Notes: a model not told the origin generated them from the letters alone. DNA of 64,000 nt from Nocardia caishijiensis NBRC 108228 (GCF_001612825.1 NZ_BDBE01000031.1:1-64000), one strand, 5' to 3'. Counted from the stretch's first letter, positions 54,040 to 62,687 are shown. Numbers and translations are program-made.

Positions 54040-54896
54040 TGCGCAAACTCACCTTCCTGCTGCGCCCGAGCTGGCTGATCCTCGCCCTGGTCGTCGTCGC
54101 GTTCGCGTACCTGTGCTTCACGATCCTTGCGCCTTGGCAGCTGAACAAGAACACCAGCACCGAGCACCGCAATCAGCTGATCGCCGACTCCGTGCAGGCC
54201 GACCCGGTCGCCGTCACCGACATCCTCGCCGGTGATCCCACCACCCACACCGAGTGGCGCAAGGTGACCGCCACCGGCACCTTCCTGCCGGATTCCACCG
54301 TGCTGGTGCGTCTGCGTCACCTCGACGGCGCCCCCGGGTACGCGGTCCTCGCCGCGTTCCGCCTCGACGACGGCCGCACGCTGCTGGTCGACCGAGGTCT
54401 CGTCGCCGCCGTCGACGGCACCCGCCCACCCGAGATCGCCGAAGCACCCGTCGGCGCCCAGCGCATCGAAGCGCGAGTGCGCGCCTCCGAAGGCGTCGTT
54501 CCCGACAAGGCACCGAGTACGCAGGACGGGTTCCGGCAGGTGTACACGATCGACACCGCCCAGGAATCCACCGTGCTTGGTACCCCGCTGACGCCCATCC
54601 CGACCGGTACCGACAAGGGCGGTTACCTCCAGCTCGCCGAAAACCAGCCGGGGGCGTTCACACCCGTTCCCCTCCCCCAGCTGGACGCGGGCCCCTACCT
54701 CTCCTACGGACTGCAGTGGCTGGCATTCGGTGTGATGGCGCCGCTCGGCCTCGGCTATTTCGTCTTCGCCGAAATGCGGGCTCGTCGTCGTGAGCGCGGC
54801 GAAGCCGTCCCTGACGTCACCGATCAGCCCGCCGAGACATCCGAGGCGAGCACGACGGAGGCCCGCCTGGCCGATCGATACGGCCGCACCCGCTGA
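54039..54896 (+). CDS. SURF1-family cytochrome oxidase assembly protein
   Basis: This 285-residue protein has membrane helices near residues 9-30 (LILALVVVAFAYLCF) and 220-245, with a soluble periplasmic-type domain between them, typical of SURF1. Motifs are WRKVTATGTFLPDSTVLVR, YAVLAAFRLDDGRTLLVDRG and the C-terminal YLSYGLQWLAFGVMAPLGLGY. It probably helps insert heme into cytochrome c oxidase. It is coupled to ptpA by a TGATG overlap. Confidence 0.93.
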   Translation: MRKLTFLLRPSWLILALVVVAFAYLCFTILAPWQLNKNTSTEHRNQLIADSVQADPVAVTDILAGDPTTHTEWRKVTATGTFLPDSTVLVRLRHLDGAPGYAVLAAFRLDDGRTLLVDRGLVAAVDGTRPPEIAEAPVGAQRIEARVRASEGVVPDKAPSTQDGFRQVYTIDTAQESTVLGTPLTPIPTGTDKGGYLQLAENQPGAFTPVPLPQLDAGPYLSYGLQWLAFGVMAPLGLGYFVFAEMRARRRERGEAVPDVTDQPAETSEASTTEARLADRYGRTR

Positions 54897-54920
54897 CAGT
54901 CCGGCGCCCGTCCCGCACGC

Positions 54921-55838
54921 TCACCGGCGCAGCGACGCCACCGCCGCGCTGAGAACGACAGCTCCGATCTGCACCGCCTCCGACATCCGGACGGCCCGGC
55001 GCAGATCCTCGGTTCCCGGCGACCGGCCACTGCCGAGAGTCGGCCGCAGCTCCGCCCCGTAGCGGTACTGCGTGCGGCCGCCGAGTCGCACCCCGAGCGC
55101 CCCGGCCATCGATGCCTCGACCACTCCCGCGTTGGGGCTCGGATGCTTGCGCGCGTCCCGGCGCCAGGCCTGCCAGGCCTGCCCGGGGCTCCCGCCGACC
55201 AGCGGCGCCGAGACCACCGTGAGCAATCCGGTGATCCGAGCGGGCACCAGATTCGCGACATCATCGGTGCGGGCGGCGGCCCAGCCGAAGCGCAGGTAGC
55301 GCTCGTTCCGATACCCGACCATCGCGTCGAGCGTGTTCACCGCCCGGTACCCGAGCAGCCCGGGCACTCCGGCGACCGCACCCCACAGCAGCGGTGCGAC
55401 GGCGGCGTCGGAGGTGTTCTCGGCGACGGATTCCAGTGCGGCGCGGGCCAATCCGTCGGCGTCGAGGACGGAGGGGTCGCGGCCACACAGCGACGGCAGC
55501 AGCGTGCGGGCACCGTCGACATCGCCCGCGTCGAGCCGGTCGGCCATGGCGTGGCCCGCTCGTGCCAGGCTGCGCCCGCCGAGCACCGTCCACGTCGCCA
55601 GCGTCGTCGCCAGCAGCCCGCCCCGCGCCGCCACCGTGCCGAGCGCGACGACCGTCCCGACCGCCACGGCCTCGTGCCCGATCCCCGCCCGGTGGGTGTT
55701 CGCGTAGGTCCACCGTTCCAAGGCCGCCGCAGCCGTCCCGAACCCGGCTACCGGATGCCACCGGCGCGGATCGGCGAGAACGCGGTCGAGCGCGAAACCG
55801 AGCAGCAGTCCAGCGGCGGTCGAAATCCCCTTGTGCAC
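54921..55838 (-). CDS. cobD: adenosylcobinamide-phosphate synthase (CobD/CbiB)
   Basis: This 305-residue membrane protein makes adenosylcobinamide phosphate, joining the aminopropanol arm to the corrin ring. It has several hydrophobic segments and the conserved FALDRVLADPRRWHPVAGFG, SVAENTSDA and PLLWGAVAG. GTG at 55838 fits a leaderless transcript (TAACCT six bases before). It complements cobC nearby and is convergent with the SURF1 gene. Confidence 0.93.
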   Translation of the reverse strand: MHKGISTAAGLLLGFALDRVLADPRRWHPVAGFGTAAAALERWTYANTHRAGIGHEAVAVGTVVALGTVAARGGLLATTLATWTVLGGRSLARAGHAMADRLDAGDVDGARTLLPSLCGRDPSVLDADGLARAALESVAENTSDAAVAPLLWGAVAGVPGLLGYRAVNTLDAMVGYRNERYLRFGWAAARTDDVANLVPARITGLLTVVSAPLVGGSPGQAWQAWRRDARKHPSPNAGVVEASMAGALGVRLGGRTQYRYGAELRPTLGSGRSPGTEDLRRAVRMSEAVQIGAVVLSAAVASLRR

Positions 55839-55844
55839 CGGGCG

Positions 55845-55850
55845 AGGTTA
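55845..55850 (-). promoter_or_regulatory. -10 element for leaderless cobD
   Basis: TAACCT on the minus strand lies six bases before GTG 55838. No ribosome site. Confidence 0.45.
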
Positions 55851-55865
55851 GCCGGTCGGCGCTGA

Positions 55866-55892
55866 TGTCACACCGGATGCGTCCGCTTCGTC
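55866..55892 (+). promoter_or_regulatory. ECF41-type promoter upstream of the sigma factor gene
   Basis: TGTCACA (55866-55872), exactly 16 bases, then CGTC (55889-55892) matches the reported ECF41 promoter pattern. It is 56 bases upstream of the sigma factor start, so the sigma factor probably transcribes its own gene. A second CGTC follows at 55892-55895. Confidence 0.7.
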
Positions 55893-55947
55893 GTCCTCGT
55901 GACAGCATCTGGCGCACCCGCCCACTCTCGACCGAACGGCTGGCACC

Positions 55948-56886
55948 ATGACCGACACAGCGAACCTCGACGGCGCCGGACTGGCGCGCCGTTTCGAGGA
56001 GCACCGCGCCTACCTGCGCAGGCTCGCCTACAGCACCCTCGGCAGTCTGGCCGACGCCGAGGACGTGGTGCAGGAGGCGTGGCTGCGGCTGCACCGTCAG
56101 CACGCGGCGGGCAGAACGGGTGAGATCGACAATCTGCGCGCCTGGCTCACCACCGTCACGGGCAGACTCGCCCTCGACCAGCTCGGGTCCGCGCGGGCCC
56201 GCCGCGAACAGTACGTCGGCGAGTGGTTGCCGGAACCGGAGGTCAGCACCATGGACGACCCAGCCGACCGCGTCACCCAGGACGAGCGGGTCACCACCGC
56301 CCTGCTGGTCGTGCTCGAATCGCTCTCGCCCGCCGAGCGCACGGCCTTCGTGCTCCAGGACGTGTTCGGGATGTCGGGCCCGGAGGTCGCCGAGGTGGTC
56401 GGGCGCACCCCGGCCGCCGTACGTCAGCTGGCTTCGCGGGCCCGTAAGCACGTGGAGAGCGGCACACCGCGTTTCCCGGCCTCACCCGCCGAACAGGAGA
56501 AGGTCGTTTCGGCGTTCGCCCTGGCCTGGCGCTCGGGTGACCTGAGTTCGCTGCTCGGCGTGCTGGACGAGAAGGTGGTGCTCACCGCCGACGGCGGCGG
56601 CAAGGTGCCCGCGATCCGCCAGCCCGTGCGCGGCGCCGAACTCATCGCCAAGATGCTGCTCGGCTGGTATCACGCGCCGTCGGCGACCGCTGCCTGGGGC
56701 CGCGCGGTGCTGGTCAACGGCGCGCCGGGACTCGTGGTGTTCGACGGCACCCATATCGGGGTGTTCTCGTTCGTCGTCGACGACGGCCGCATCGTCGCCA
56801 TCAACGTCGTCCGCAATCCCGACAAGCTGCGCGACCTGCCGACGGCGGGCGCGCCCGACTGGTACATGGGTCGCACCGAGGACTAG
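55948..56886 (+). CDS. sigJ: ECF41-family sigma factor with SnoaL-like C-terminal domain
   Basis: This 312-residue sigma-70 factor resembles SigJ/ECF41. Region 2 (about 12-75, DAEDVVQEAWLRL) and region 4 (about 108-168, LESLSPAERTAFVLQDVFGMSG) are joined by a WLPEP linker, and a SnoaL-like domain follows, with the DGGGK and NPDKL motifs that regulate ECF41 activity. No anti-sigma gene is adjacent; the C-terminal domain probably controls activity. The usual oxidoreductase/epimerase partner (COE) is not adjacent. The 3' end overlaps ald by four bases. Confidence 0.92.
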   Translation: MTDTANLDGAGLARRFEEHRAYLRRLAYSTLGSLADAEDVVQEAWLRLHRQHAAGRTGEIDNLRAWLTTVTGRLALDQLGSARARREQYVGEWLPEPEVSTMDDPADRVTQDERVTTALLVVLESLSPAERTAFVLQDVFGMSGPEVAEVVGRTPAAVRQLASRARKHVESGTPRFPASPAEQEKVVSAFALAWRSGDLSSLLGVLDEKVVLTADGGGKVPAIRQPVRGAELIAKMLLGWYHAPSATAAWGRAVLVNGAPGLVVFDGTHIGVFSFVVDDGRIVAINVVRNPDKLRDLPTAGAPDWYMGRTED

Positions 56887-57995
56887 ACCCCGAGCGAATA
56901 CCCGTGCGCGGCAGCGACTTCCGCCGACAGCAGCTTGCCGTCGACCGCCGTGAGCCCCGCCGACAACCCCGGGTCGGCAGTGCACGCTCCGCGCCAGCCG
57001 TTGTCGGCGATGGCCAGGGCGTAGGGCAGTGTCGCGTTGGTGAGCGCGACGGTGGAGGTGTGTGGGACCGCGCCGGGCATGTTCGCGACACAGTAGAACA
57101 GCGAATTGCCCACGGGGAAGGTGGGATCGGCGTGCGTCGTCGGCCGGGTGGACTCGAAGCAACCGCCCTGGTCGACGGCGATGTCGACGAGCACCGACCC
57201 CGGCCGCATCCGCGCCACGAGCTCGTCGGACACCAGCTTCGGCGCCTTCGCCCCTGGTACCAGCACCGATCCGATCACCAGATCGGCGGCGAGCACCGCC
57301 TTCTCGATCTCGAGCGCGTGGGAGGCGAGGGTACCGACCCGACCGGCGAACCGGGCGTCGAGTGCGCGCAGCCGCGCCAGATTCGTATCGAGCACACTCA
57401 CCCGCGCGCCCATCCCCATCGCGACGCTCGCCGCGTTCGTGCCCGCCACGCCGCCACCGAGCACCACCACGTCGGCGGGCCGGACACCTGGCACGCCGCC
57501 GAGCAGCACACCGCCCCCGCCCATCGGCGCCATCAGGTGATACGCACCGACCTGAGCGCCGAGTTTGCCCGCCACTTCGCTCATCGGCGCCAGCAGCGGC
57601 AGCGAACCGTCGGCGGCCCGGACCGTCTCGTAGGCGATGGCGGTGGTCCCCGAGGACAGGATCGCGTCGGTGCACTCCTTCGACGCGGCGAGATGCAGAT
57701 ACGTGAACAGCACCTGCTCGCGCCGCATCAGCGGATACTCCTGCGCGATGGGCTCTTTCACCTTCAGCACCAGATCGGCTTCGGCCCACACCTGTTCGGC
57801 GTCTACCGCGATCCGCGCACCGGCGGCCCGGTAATCGTCGTCGGCGAAGCCCGAGCCGACGCCCGCGCCCGCCTGCACGAGCACCTCGTGCCCGTGGGCG
57901 GCGAGTTCCGCGGCCCCCGCGGGCGTAAGCGCCACCCGGAATTCTTGCGGTTTGACCTCCGTCGGAACACCGGAAATTACGCCCGTTGCCGTCAT
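56883..57995 (-). CDS. ald: alanine dehydrogenase
   Basis: This 370-residue NAD-dependent enzyme interconverts alanine and pyruvate plus ammonia. Signatures are GVPTEVKPQEFRVALTPAG, FTYLHLAASKECTDA (catalytic His/Lys region), VVLGGGVAGTNAASVAMGMGA (NAD loop) and VDIAVDQGGCFEST. An N-terminal extension of about eight residues is present. ATG at 57995 was chosen over TTG at 57998 because TAGTCT lies six bases upstream. It converges with sigJ and is divergent from the carbonic anhydrase gene. Confidence 0.95.
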   Translation of the reverse strand: MTATGVISGVPTEVKPQEFRVALTPAGAAELAAHGHEVLVQAGAGVGSGFADDDYRAAGARIAVDAEQVWAEADLVLKVKEPIAQEYPLMRREQVLFTYLHLAASKECTDAILSSGTTAIAYETVRAADGSLPLLAPMSEVAGKLGAQVGAYHLMAPMGGGGVLLGGVPGVRPADVVVLGGGVAGTNAASVAMGMGARVSVLDTNLARLRALDARFAGRVGTLASHALEIEKAVLAADLVIGSVLVPGAKAPKLVSDELVARMRPGSVLVDIAVDQGGCFESTRPTTHADPTFPVGNSLFYCVANMPGAVPHTSTVALTNATLPYALAIADNGWRGACTADPGLSAGLTAVDGKLLSAEVAAAHGYSLGV

Positions 57996-58001
57996 CAACC
58001 C

Positions 58002-58007
58002 AGACTA
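58002..58007 (-). promoter_or_regulatory. -10 element for leaderless ald
   Basis: TAGTCT on the minus strand is six bases before ATG 57995. No ribosome site. Confidence 0.45.
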
Positions 58008-58095
58008 GATCCTGTTTCGACGGGCCGTGGTCGAATCCGGCGCGTGTCGATACGGGCTACGCGCGCCCGCCCTGCCCGGCCTCGACGCGTAGAGC

Positions 58096-58101
58096 GATAA
58101 T
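58096..58101 (+). promoter_or_regulatory. -10 element for leaderless gamma carbonic anhydrase
   Basis: GATAAT at 58096-58101 is followed by six bases and ATG 58108. No ribosome site. Confidence 0.45.
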
Positions 58102-58107
58102 CACCGC

Positions 58108-58623
58108 ATGATCATCAAGGTGACCGGGTTCGCTCCCGAGATCGACGAGTCAGCATGGATCGCGCCGAACGCGACCGTGATCGGACGGGTGCGTCTGGAC
58201 GCCGAGGTCGGCGTCTGGTACTCGGCGGTTCTGCGCGGGGACCTCGAACAGATCACGGTCGGCGCGCGCACCAACATCCAGGACGGGTGCGTGCTGCACG
58301 CCGACCCGGGTTTCCCACTCACCGTCGGCTCCGGTGTGTCGGTGGGACACAACGCGATTCTGCACGGCTGCACCATCGGCGACGACGTGCTCGTCGGCAT
58401 GGGCGCCACGGTGCTCAACGGTGCGGTGATCGGCGCGGGCACGCTGATCGCGGCCAACGCGCTCATCCCCGAGGGCGCCCGGATTCCGCCCGGCTCGCTG
58501 GTCGCGGGTGTGCCGGGGAAGGTGCGTCGAGAGCTCACCGAGGCCCAACAGGACGGCATCAAACTCAATGCCGCTGTGTACCTCCACAATCTGGCCACCC
58601 ATCGAGACGCCGAGATCTTGTGA
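58108..58623 (+). CDS. gamma-class carbonic anhydrase family protein
   Basis: This 171-residue left-handed beta-helix protein has repeating hexapeptides and the zinc histidines of gamma carbonic anhydrases: VLHADPG, then SVGHNAILHGC. It would hydrate CO2 in the cytosol or bind an acyl/CoA ligand like PaaY; the family includes both. The C-terminal helix (RRELTEAQQDGIKLNAAVYL) packs on the helix. Context gives no more precise role. Confidence 0.92.
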   Translation: MIIKVTGFAPEIDESAWIAPNATVIGRVRLDAEVGVWYSAVLRGDLEQITVGARTNIQDGCVLHADPGFPLTVGSGVSVGHNAILHGCTIGDDVLVGMGATVLNGAVIGAGTLIAANALIPEGARIPPGSLVAGVPGKVRRELTEAQQDGIKLNAAVYLHNLATHRDAEIL

Positions 58624-58739
58624 CGCATCACACTGAGCAAATGACCATTAGGGAAACCTGATAGCATTTGACCTGCGTATCGCGACCGGTCCACCGAGTC
58701 TGAGGGTCGGCACCGGTACGCGGGGCAGGAGGTATCACG

Positions 58740-58928
58740 GTGGCATACGCGCAAGTAGGTGTGCACCGATCCGGGGGCAGACTCAGCGTGGCCGATATCG
58801 CGGCACAACCAGGCGGTATCGAGGCACTCCGGTGCCGTGTTCACGAACTCCGTTCCCGGGGTGTGCATTTCGCGGCGAACGCGATCGAGCAGGAGATGGT
58901 CGCGCTGGATCTCCCAGCACGGGGATAA
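58740..58928 (+). CDS. hypothetical small protein upstream of a TetR gene
   Basis: This 62-residue protein, MAYAQVGVHRSGGRLSVADI at the start, has no signal peptide and no recognised family; a basic middle (RCRVHELRSRG) precedes an acidic end. GTG at 58740 has a strong GCAGGAGG ribosome site, so it is likely translated. It is seven bases before the TetR gene and probably co-transcribed with it. Confidence 0.6.
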   Translation: MAYAQVGVHRSGGRLSVADIAAQPGGIEALRCRVHELRSRGVHFAANAIEQEMVALDLPARG

Positions 58929-58935
58929 TGGGCTG

Positions 58936-59553
58936 ATGCCCACTGTCTCGACCATCCTCGCGCGAATCCTGGAAAAGCCCGTCACCGACGGGGAGAAGCT
59001 GCTCGACAGCGCGCTGTCGGCGTTTCTGGATTTCGGGATCAAACGGACAAGCATGGGCGAGATCGCGCGCCGCGCCGGGATCAGCCCGGCCACGCTGTAC
59101 CGCCGCTTCGAATCCAAGAACGACCTGGTGGAAGCGGTCGGCGTGCGGGAGGCGCAGCGCTATGTCGGCGAGATCGACGAGCGGGTGCGGGCGGTCACCG
59201 AGCCCGAGGACCGCCTGGTCGAGATCTTCGTCGCCTTCGTCACGACCATCGCGGGCAACGAACTGCTGCGAAGACTGCTCGGCACCGAGCCGGAGATGAT
59301 CCTGCCCAAACTCACCACCGACGCCGGACCCATCCTGGCGGTCGGGCGTGAATACCTCGCCGAGAAGCTGCGCGAGGTGCAGGGCGGCTCCCCCGATTTC
59401 GACCCGGACCTGGTCGCCGAGATCATGGCGCGGCTCGCCTTGTCGCTGGCGCTCACGCCCGACGGATTGATCCCACTCGACGATGCCGAGGCCGGGCGGG
59501 AATTCGCGCGCCGCACCCTGCTGCCGATGGTGGGTGTCCGCTCCACCTACTGA
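58936..59553 (+). CDS. TetR/AcrR-family transcriptional regulator
   Basis: This 205-residue regulator has the TetR helix-turn-helix at about residues 20-63 (FGIKRTSMGEIARRAGI, SPATLYRRFESKNDLV) and a helical C-terminal ligand domain. It begins after the small upstream ORF and overlaps the convergent methyltransferase gene by seven bases. The target genes and ligand are unknown; no clear palindrome was found before the small ORF. Confidence 0.9.
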   Translation: MPTVSTILARILEKPVTDGEKLLDSALSAFLDFGIKRTSMGEIARRAGISPATLYRRFESKNDLVEAVGVREAQRYVGEIDERVRAVTEPEDRLVEIFVAFVTTIAGNELLRRLLGTEPEMILPKLTTDAGPILAVGREYLAEKLREVQGGSPDFDPDLVAEIMARLALSLALTPDGLIPLDDAEAGREFARRTLLPMVGVRSTY

Positions 59554-61277
59554 GCAGGCACCCCGAAGGCCGCGGCGACCGCTTCGTCGACGGCGGCGTC
59601 GGCCGCGGCCACGCCGTCTTCCAGAACACCACGCACGCGACGCACGACCTCGACGGCCGCCGGGCTCCTCGGGTCGGGCAGGGGCAGCCGGGCGACATAC
59701 TGGGTGATCCAGCGTCGCCTGCCCGAATACAGTCGATTTCCGCAGACCGCGTCGTAGAAGCGCAGGCCGAGCGTCGAATTCGCCACGCCCATCAGCAGAT
59801 ACGCCAGGTCGGTCGCCGACTCCCCCGTGTCGAGGTCGGTCAGCGAGATCCAGTAGCAGTCGCCGTTGACGACGGCGCCGGAGCGGTCGAGGGCGAAGCG
59901 GGGGCGTTCGCTGATGTCGGGGAAGACGAGTTTCGGCGCGCCCCACAGGTGTGGACGCTGCGGCACCCAGATCTCGAACCACTTCCGACCGCCGTCGAGC
60001 ACGTAACGGCGACCGGACAGCACCTTCTCATGGGTGCGCAGATACTGGGCGGCACAGGGGAACTCGTCGAGGTCGATCGGCGTTCGACGGGTCCGCCGCA
60101 GGTCGTAGGGATAGAGAACCCTGGTCCCCCGGCGCCGGTCGATCTGCCACGGTTCGAGGTCATGATGAGTGATCAAGGGCTGCAACAGTTCCCGCTCGGG
60201 CGTGGGGTCCACGTCGTCCCAGCGATCGGAGATGAACACGCGATCGGCGGTGGTCTTGATACCCACCCGGATCCGCGCCGTGTCCCCGAATGTGCGCCAG
60301 GTGCGGTCCGCGATCTCGTCGAGCCAGCGGTCGACGCACGGGCGCGACATCCGCCAGGCCGTTTCACCGTGCGCGCTCTCGCCGACCGCTGACGGTTGCC
60401 GCACGAAACCGTTGCCCGCGAGCTCACCGATCTCCACCGCGAACGTCCGCCCGCCGACACCGACCGAGCAGTCCGTCGCTCCCGCAAGCGCTTCGAACAG
60501 GTCTGTGCCGCAGCCTGTTTCGGGTAGTGGATGCTCGTAGACCGAGACGTACCGGCAGCCGACCGAGATGGTGTCGTCGCCGGGGATCGCACGATCATGC
60601 GCGACGCTGTCGGCCGGTCGGGTGGCGATCGTGATCGCGGGGAGGACGGCGGCGGAGAAGAGTTTGGTGTCACCGAGGTCGTAGAGTTCGACGGGGGTCA
60701 GATCGGCGGTCAGGATTCGACGCAGGTTCGCACCCGCTCGGGTGGTGAGAAATCTGTTGGCACAGAGCAATCCGAGCACGCCACCAGGGGCGAGCAGACG
60801 TGGGGCGAGCGCGACGAACGGGTGGGTGAGGTCGATGCGTCCGCGCAACCCGAACCGTCGACTGAGCTGTTGCGCGGCGGCCCCACCGAGCTGCTGTGTG
60901 CGCACATACGGCGGATTGCTGATGATCAAGTCGAAGCAGCCCCGCGCCAGGCGCGGCGCCTTCATCAGGAAGTCGCCTGCCCGGTAGTCGATCTCGACGC
61001 CCTCGCGGTCGGCCCGTGCCGCCGCCTCGGCAACAGCGGCACGATCGAGGTCGTATCCGGCGAGCCGGACCGCGACCTCCGGCGCGCTGGACGTCACCTC
61101 GCGATGCACCGCGAGCAGCAACTCCCCGTCCCCACAGGCCGGGTCGAGCACCCGCAGTTCGGCACCGCGCGGGGCGTGCAGCAGTGCCCGGCGCGCCAGA
61201 AACCGGGCGAGTTCCGGCGGGGTGTAGTGCCTGCCGTGCCGTTTGCGCTCCCGAGCGTCAGGGGCCTGCGAAGCCAT
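59547..61277 (-). CDS. Eco57I/TaqI-like N6-adenine DNA methyltransferase (orphan)
   Basis: This 576-residue protein has motif I VLDPACGDGELLLAV (43-57), the adenine-N6 catalytic tetrad NPPY (121-124, in IISNPPYVRTQQ) and a TaqI/Eco57I-type C-terminal specificity region, with a late segment FYDAVCGNRLYSGRRRW typical of such enzymes. No restriction endonuclease gene is adjacent, although a nuclease domain at the N-terminus is also absent, so it is an orphan or needs a distant partner. It would methylate a specific site. ATG at 61277 follows a weak CAGAAT. Confidence 0.86.
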   Translation of the reverse strand: MASQAPDARERKRHGRHYTPPELARFLARRALLHAPRGAELRVLDPACGDGELLLAVHREVTSSAPEVAVRLAGYDLDRAAVAEAAARADREGVEIDYRAGDFLMKAPRLARGCFDLIISNPPYVRTQQLGGAAAQQLSRRFGLRGRIDLTHPFVALAPRLLAPGGVLGLLCANRFLTTRAGANLRRILTADLTPVELYDLGDTKLFSAAVLPAITIATRPADSVAHDRAIPGDDTISVGCRYVSVYEHPLPETGCGTDLFEALAGATDCSVGVGGRTFAVEIGELAGNGFVRQPSAVGESAHGETAWRMSRPCVDRWLDEIADRTWRTFGDTARIRVGIKTTADRVFISDRWDDVDPTPERELLQPLITHHDLEPWQIDRRRGTRVLYPYDLRRTRRTPIDLDEFPCAAQYLRTHEKVLSGRRYVLDGGRKWFEIWVPQRPHLWGAPKLVFPDISERPRFALDRSGAVVNGDCYWISLTDLDTGESATDLAYLLMGVANSTLGLRFYDAVCGNRLYSGRRRWITQYVARLPLPDPRSPAAVEVVRRVRGVLEDGVAAADAAVDEAVAAAFGVPAQ

Positions 61278-61388
61278 GCGTCCGATTCTGCCCCGCACCG
61301 CGCCGGATCGGCGGCAGGCACGGCACCCGCTGGTGGCACGATCTTCGTGTCGCGCGTGGGTTCCGCGGCCGTGCCCCAACTGCTAAGT

Positions 61389-61407
61389 TGGTCTCAAAAT
61401 GAGACCA
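61389..61407. promoter_or_regulatory. palindromic operator upstream of the nitroreductase
   Basis: TGGTCTCA and TGAGACCA form a perfect eight-base inverted repeat with an AAA spacer, 31 bases before the nitroreductase start. It is the likely binding site of the HxlR regulator encoded downstream. Confidence 0.65.
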
Positions 61408-61437
61408 GTTCTCACGACCTACTGAGGGAGCCGCGCG

Positions 61438-62127
61438 ATGGCGCCGACCGAGAATCCCGATTTCGCCGCCCTGCGACGCCTGGCCGACGAACGCTGGACC
61501 TGCCGCCAATTCAAGCCGGATCAGGTCGACCGCACCACGATCGAACAACTCCTCGCCCTCGGCCAGCGCACACCGTCGTGGTGCAACACCCAGCCCTGGC
61601 AGGTCGTCGTCACCGCGGGCGAAGGCACCGACCGGTTCCGCAAGGAGCTGCTGGCCCACATCCAGACCTCGGCCACCGCGCCGGACTTCGAGTTCCCCGC
61701 CGCCTACGAGGGCATCTACCGGGAACGGCGGCGCGCCTGCGGGTTCCAGCTCTACGACAGCCTCGGCATCGTCAAAGGCGACCACGAGAAGACCATGCGC
61801 CAGATGGTGCGCAATTTCGAGCTCTTCGACGCTCCGCACGTCGCGATCGTCACCTCCGAGGCCGACCTCGGCGTATACGGCGCCATCGATTGCGGGCTGT
61901 GGCTGGAGAACTTCCTGCTCGGCGCCCAGGCCCTCGGTCTCGGCGCGGCACCGCAGGCCGCCCTCGCCTCCTACTCGCCCTTCATCCACGAGTACTTCGG
62001 CATTCCCGACACCCGCAAGGTCGTCTTCGGCGTCTCCTTCGGTTACCCCGACGCCGACCACCCCGTCAACGGCTTCCGCACCGCCCGAGCTCCCCTCGAC
62101 GACCAGGTCACCTGGCACACCTCCTGA
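61438..62127 (+). CDS. nitroreductase-family flavoprotein
   Basis: This 229-residue FMN-binding protein has the family starts RRSxR-type substitute ERWTCRQFKPDQV and the SWCNTQPW segment at the FMN site, followed by ALGLGAAPQAALAS and VVFGVSFGYPDADHPVN. Such enzymes reduce nitro compounds or quinones with NAD(P)H. GGGAG lies at proper spacing before ATG 61438. It is convergent with an HxlR regulator, its likely repressor or activator, and an operator sits upstream. Confidence 0.92.
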   Translation: MAPTENPDFAALRRLADERWTCRQFKPDQVDRTTIEQLLALGQRTPSWCNTQPWQVVVTAGEGTDRFRKELLAHIQTSATAPDFEFPAAYEGIYRERRRACGFQLYDSLGIVKGDHEKTMRQMVRNFELFDAPHVAIVTSEADLGVYGAIDCGLWLENFLLGAQALGLGAAPQAALASYSPFIHEYFGIPDTRKVVFGVSFGYPDADHPVNGFRTARAPLDDQVTWHTS

Positions 62128-62140
62128 TCCAGGTATCCGA

Positions 62141-62596
62141 TCAGACGATGCCGGTGAGGCCGGGGCCCGCCTGCGGTTCGATATCGCGGGCGGTGACCTC
62201 GGCCTGACACGTGTCGCAGGTGAGGTGGACGTGGGCTTCGCCGGTGCAGGCGCGGTGGCGGTATTCGACCGGAGGGCCCTCGGGTGCCATGTAGGTGTCG
62301 CCCCAGTCGCGGATGGCCATCAGGACCGGGTAGATGGCGTGGCCTTTGGCGGTGAGACGGTACTCCTCGTAAGCGCCATCGTCGACGGGACGTTTGACGA
62401 GGATCTCGTGTTCGACGAGACGATCGAGCCGGTCGCGCAGGCGGCTGCGGGAGATGCCGAGCGCGCTCTGGAAGGCGTTGAACCGGCGGACACCGGCGAA
62501 GCAGTATTTCAGGATCAGCAGGGTCCACCGGTCGCCGAGGATCACCAGGGGCCGCGTGATGGAACACGGGACATCGGCAAGCTCCTCATAACGCAC
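62141..62596 (-). CDS. HxlR-family transcriptional regulator
   Basis: This 151-residue winged-helix regulator has the HxlR pattern PCSITRPLVILGDRWTLLIL, RFNAFQSALGISRSRLRDRL, and YRLTAKGHAIYPVL. A C-terminal pair of cysteines (LTCDTCQAEV) might bind metal or sense redox state; HxlR proteins often answer to electrophiles. GTG at 62596 fits a leaderless start (CATAAT six bases before). The palindrome before the adjacent nitroreductase is its probable target. Confidence 0.92.
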   Translation of the reverse strand: MRYEELADVPCSITRPLVILGDRWTLLILKYCFAGVRRFNAFQSALGISRSRLRDRLDRLVEHEILVKRPVDDGAYEEYRLTAKGHAIYPVLMAIRDWGDTYMAPEGPPVEYRHRACTGEAHVHLTCDTCQAEVTARDIEPQAGPGLTGIV

Positions 62597-62602
62597 CCTG
62601 CC

Positions 62603-62608
62603 ATTATG
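62603..62608 (-). promoter_or_regulatory. -10 element for the leaderless HxlR gene
   Basis: CATAAT on the minus strand is six bases before GTG 62596. No ribosome site. Confidence 0.45.
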
Positions 62609-62687
62609 CGCCGCGCCACCACGACCGCACGCGCACAACGAACGGCCCCCGCCTCGTCGAACGGGGCGGCGGCCGGATCGATTCACC

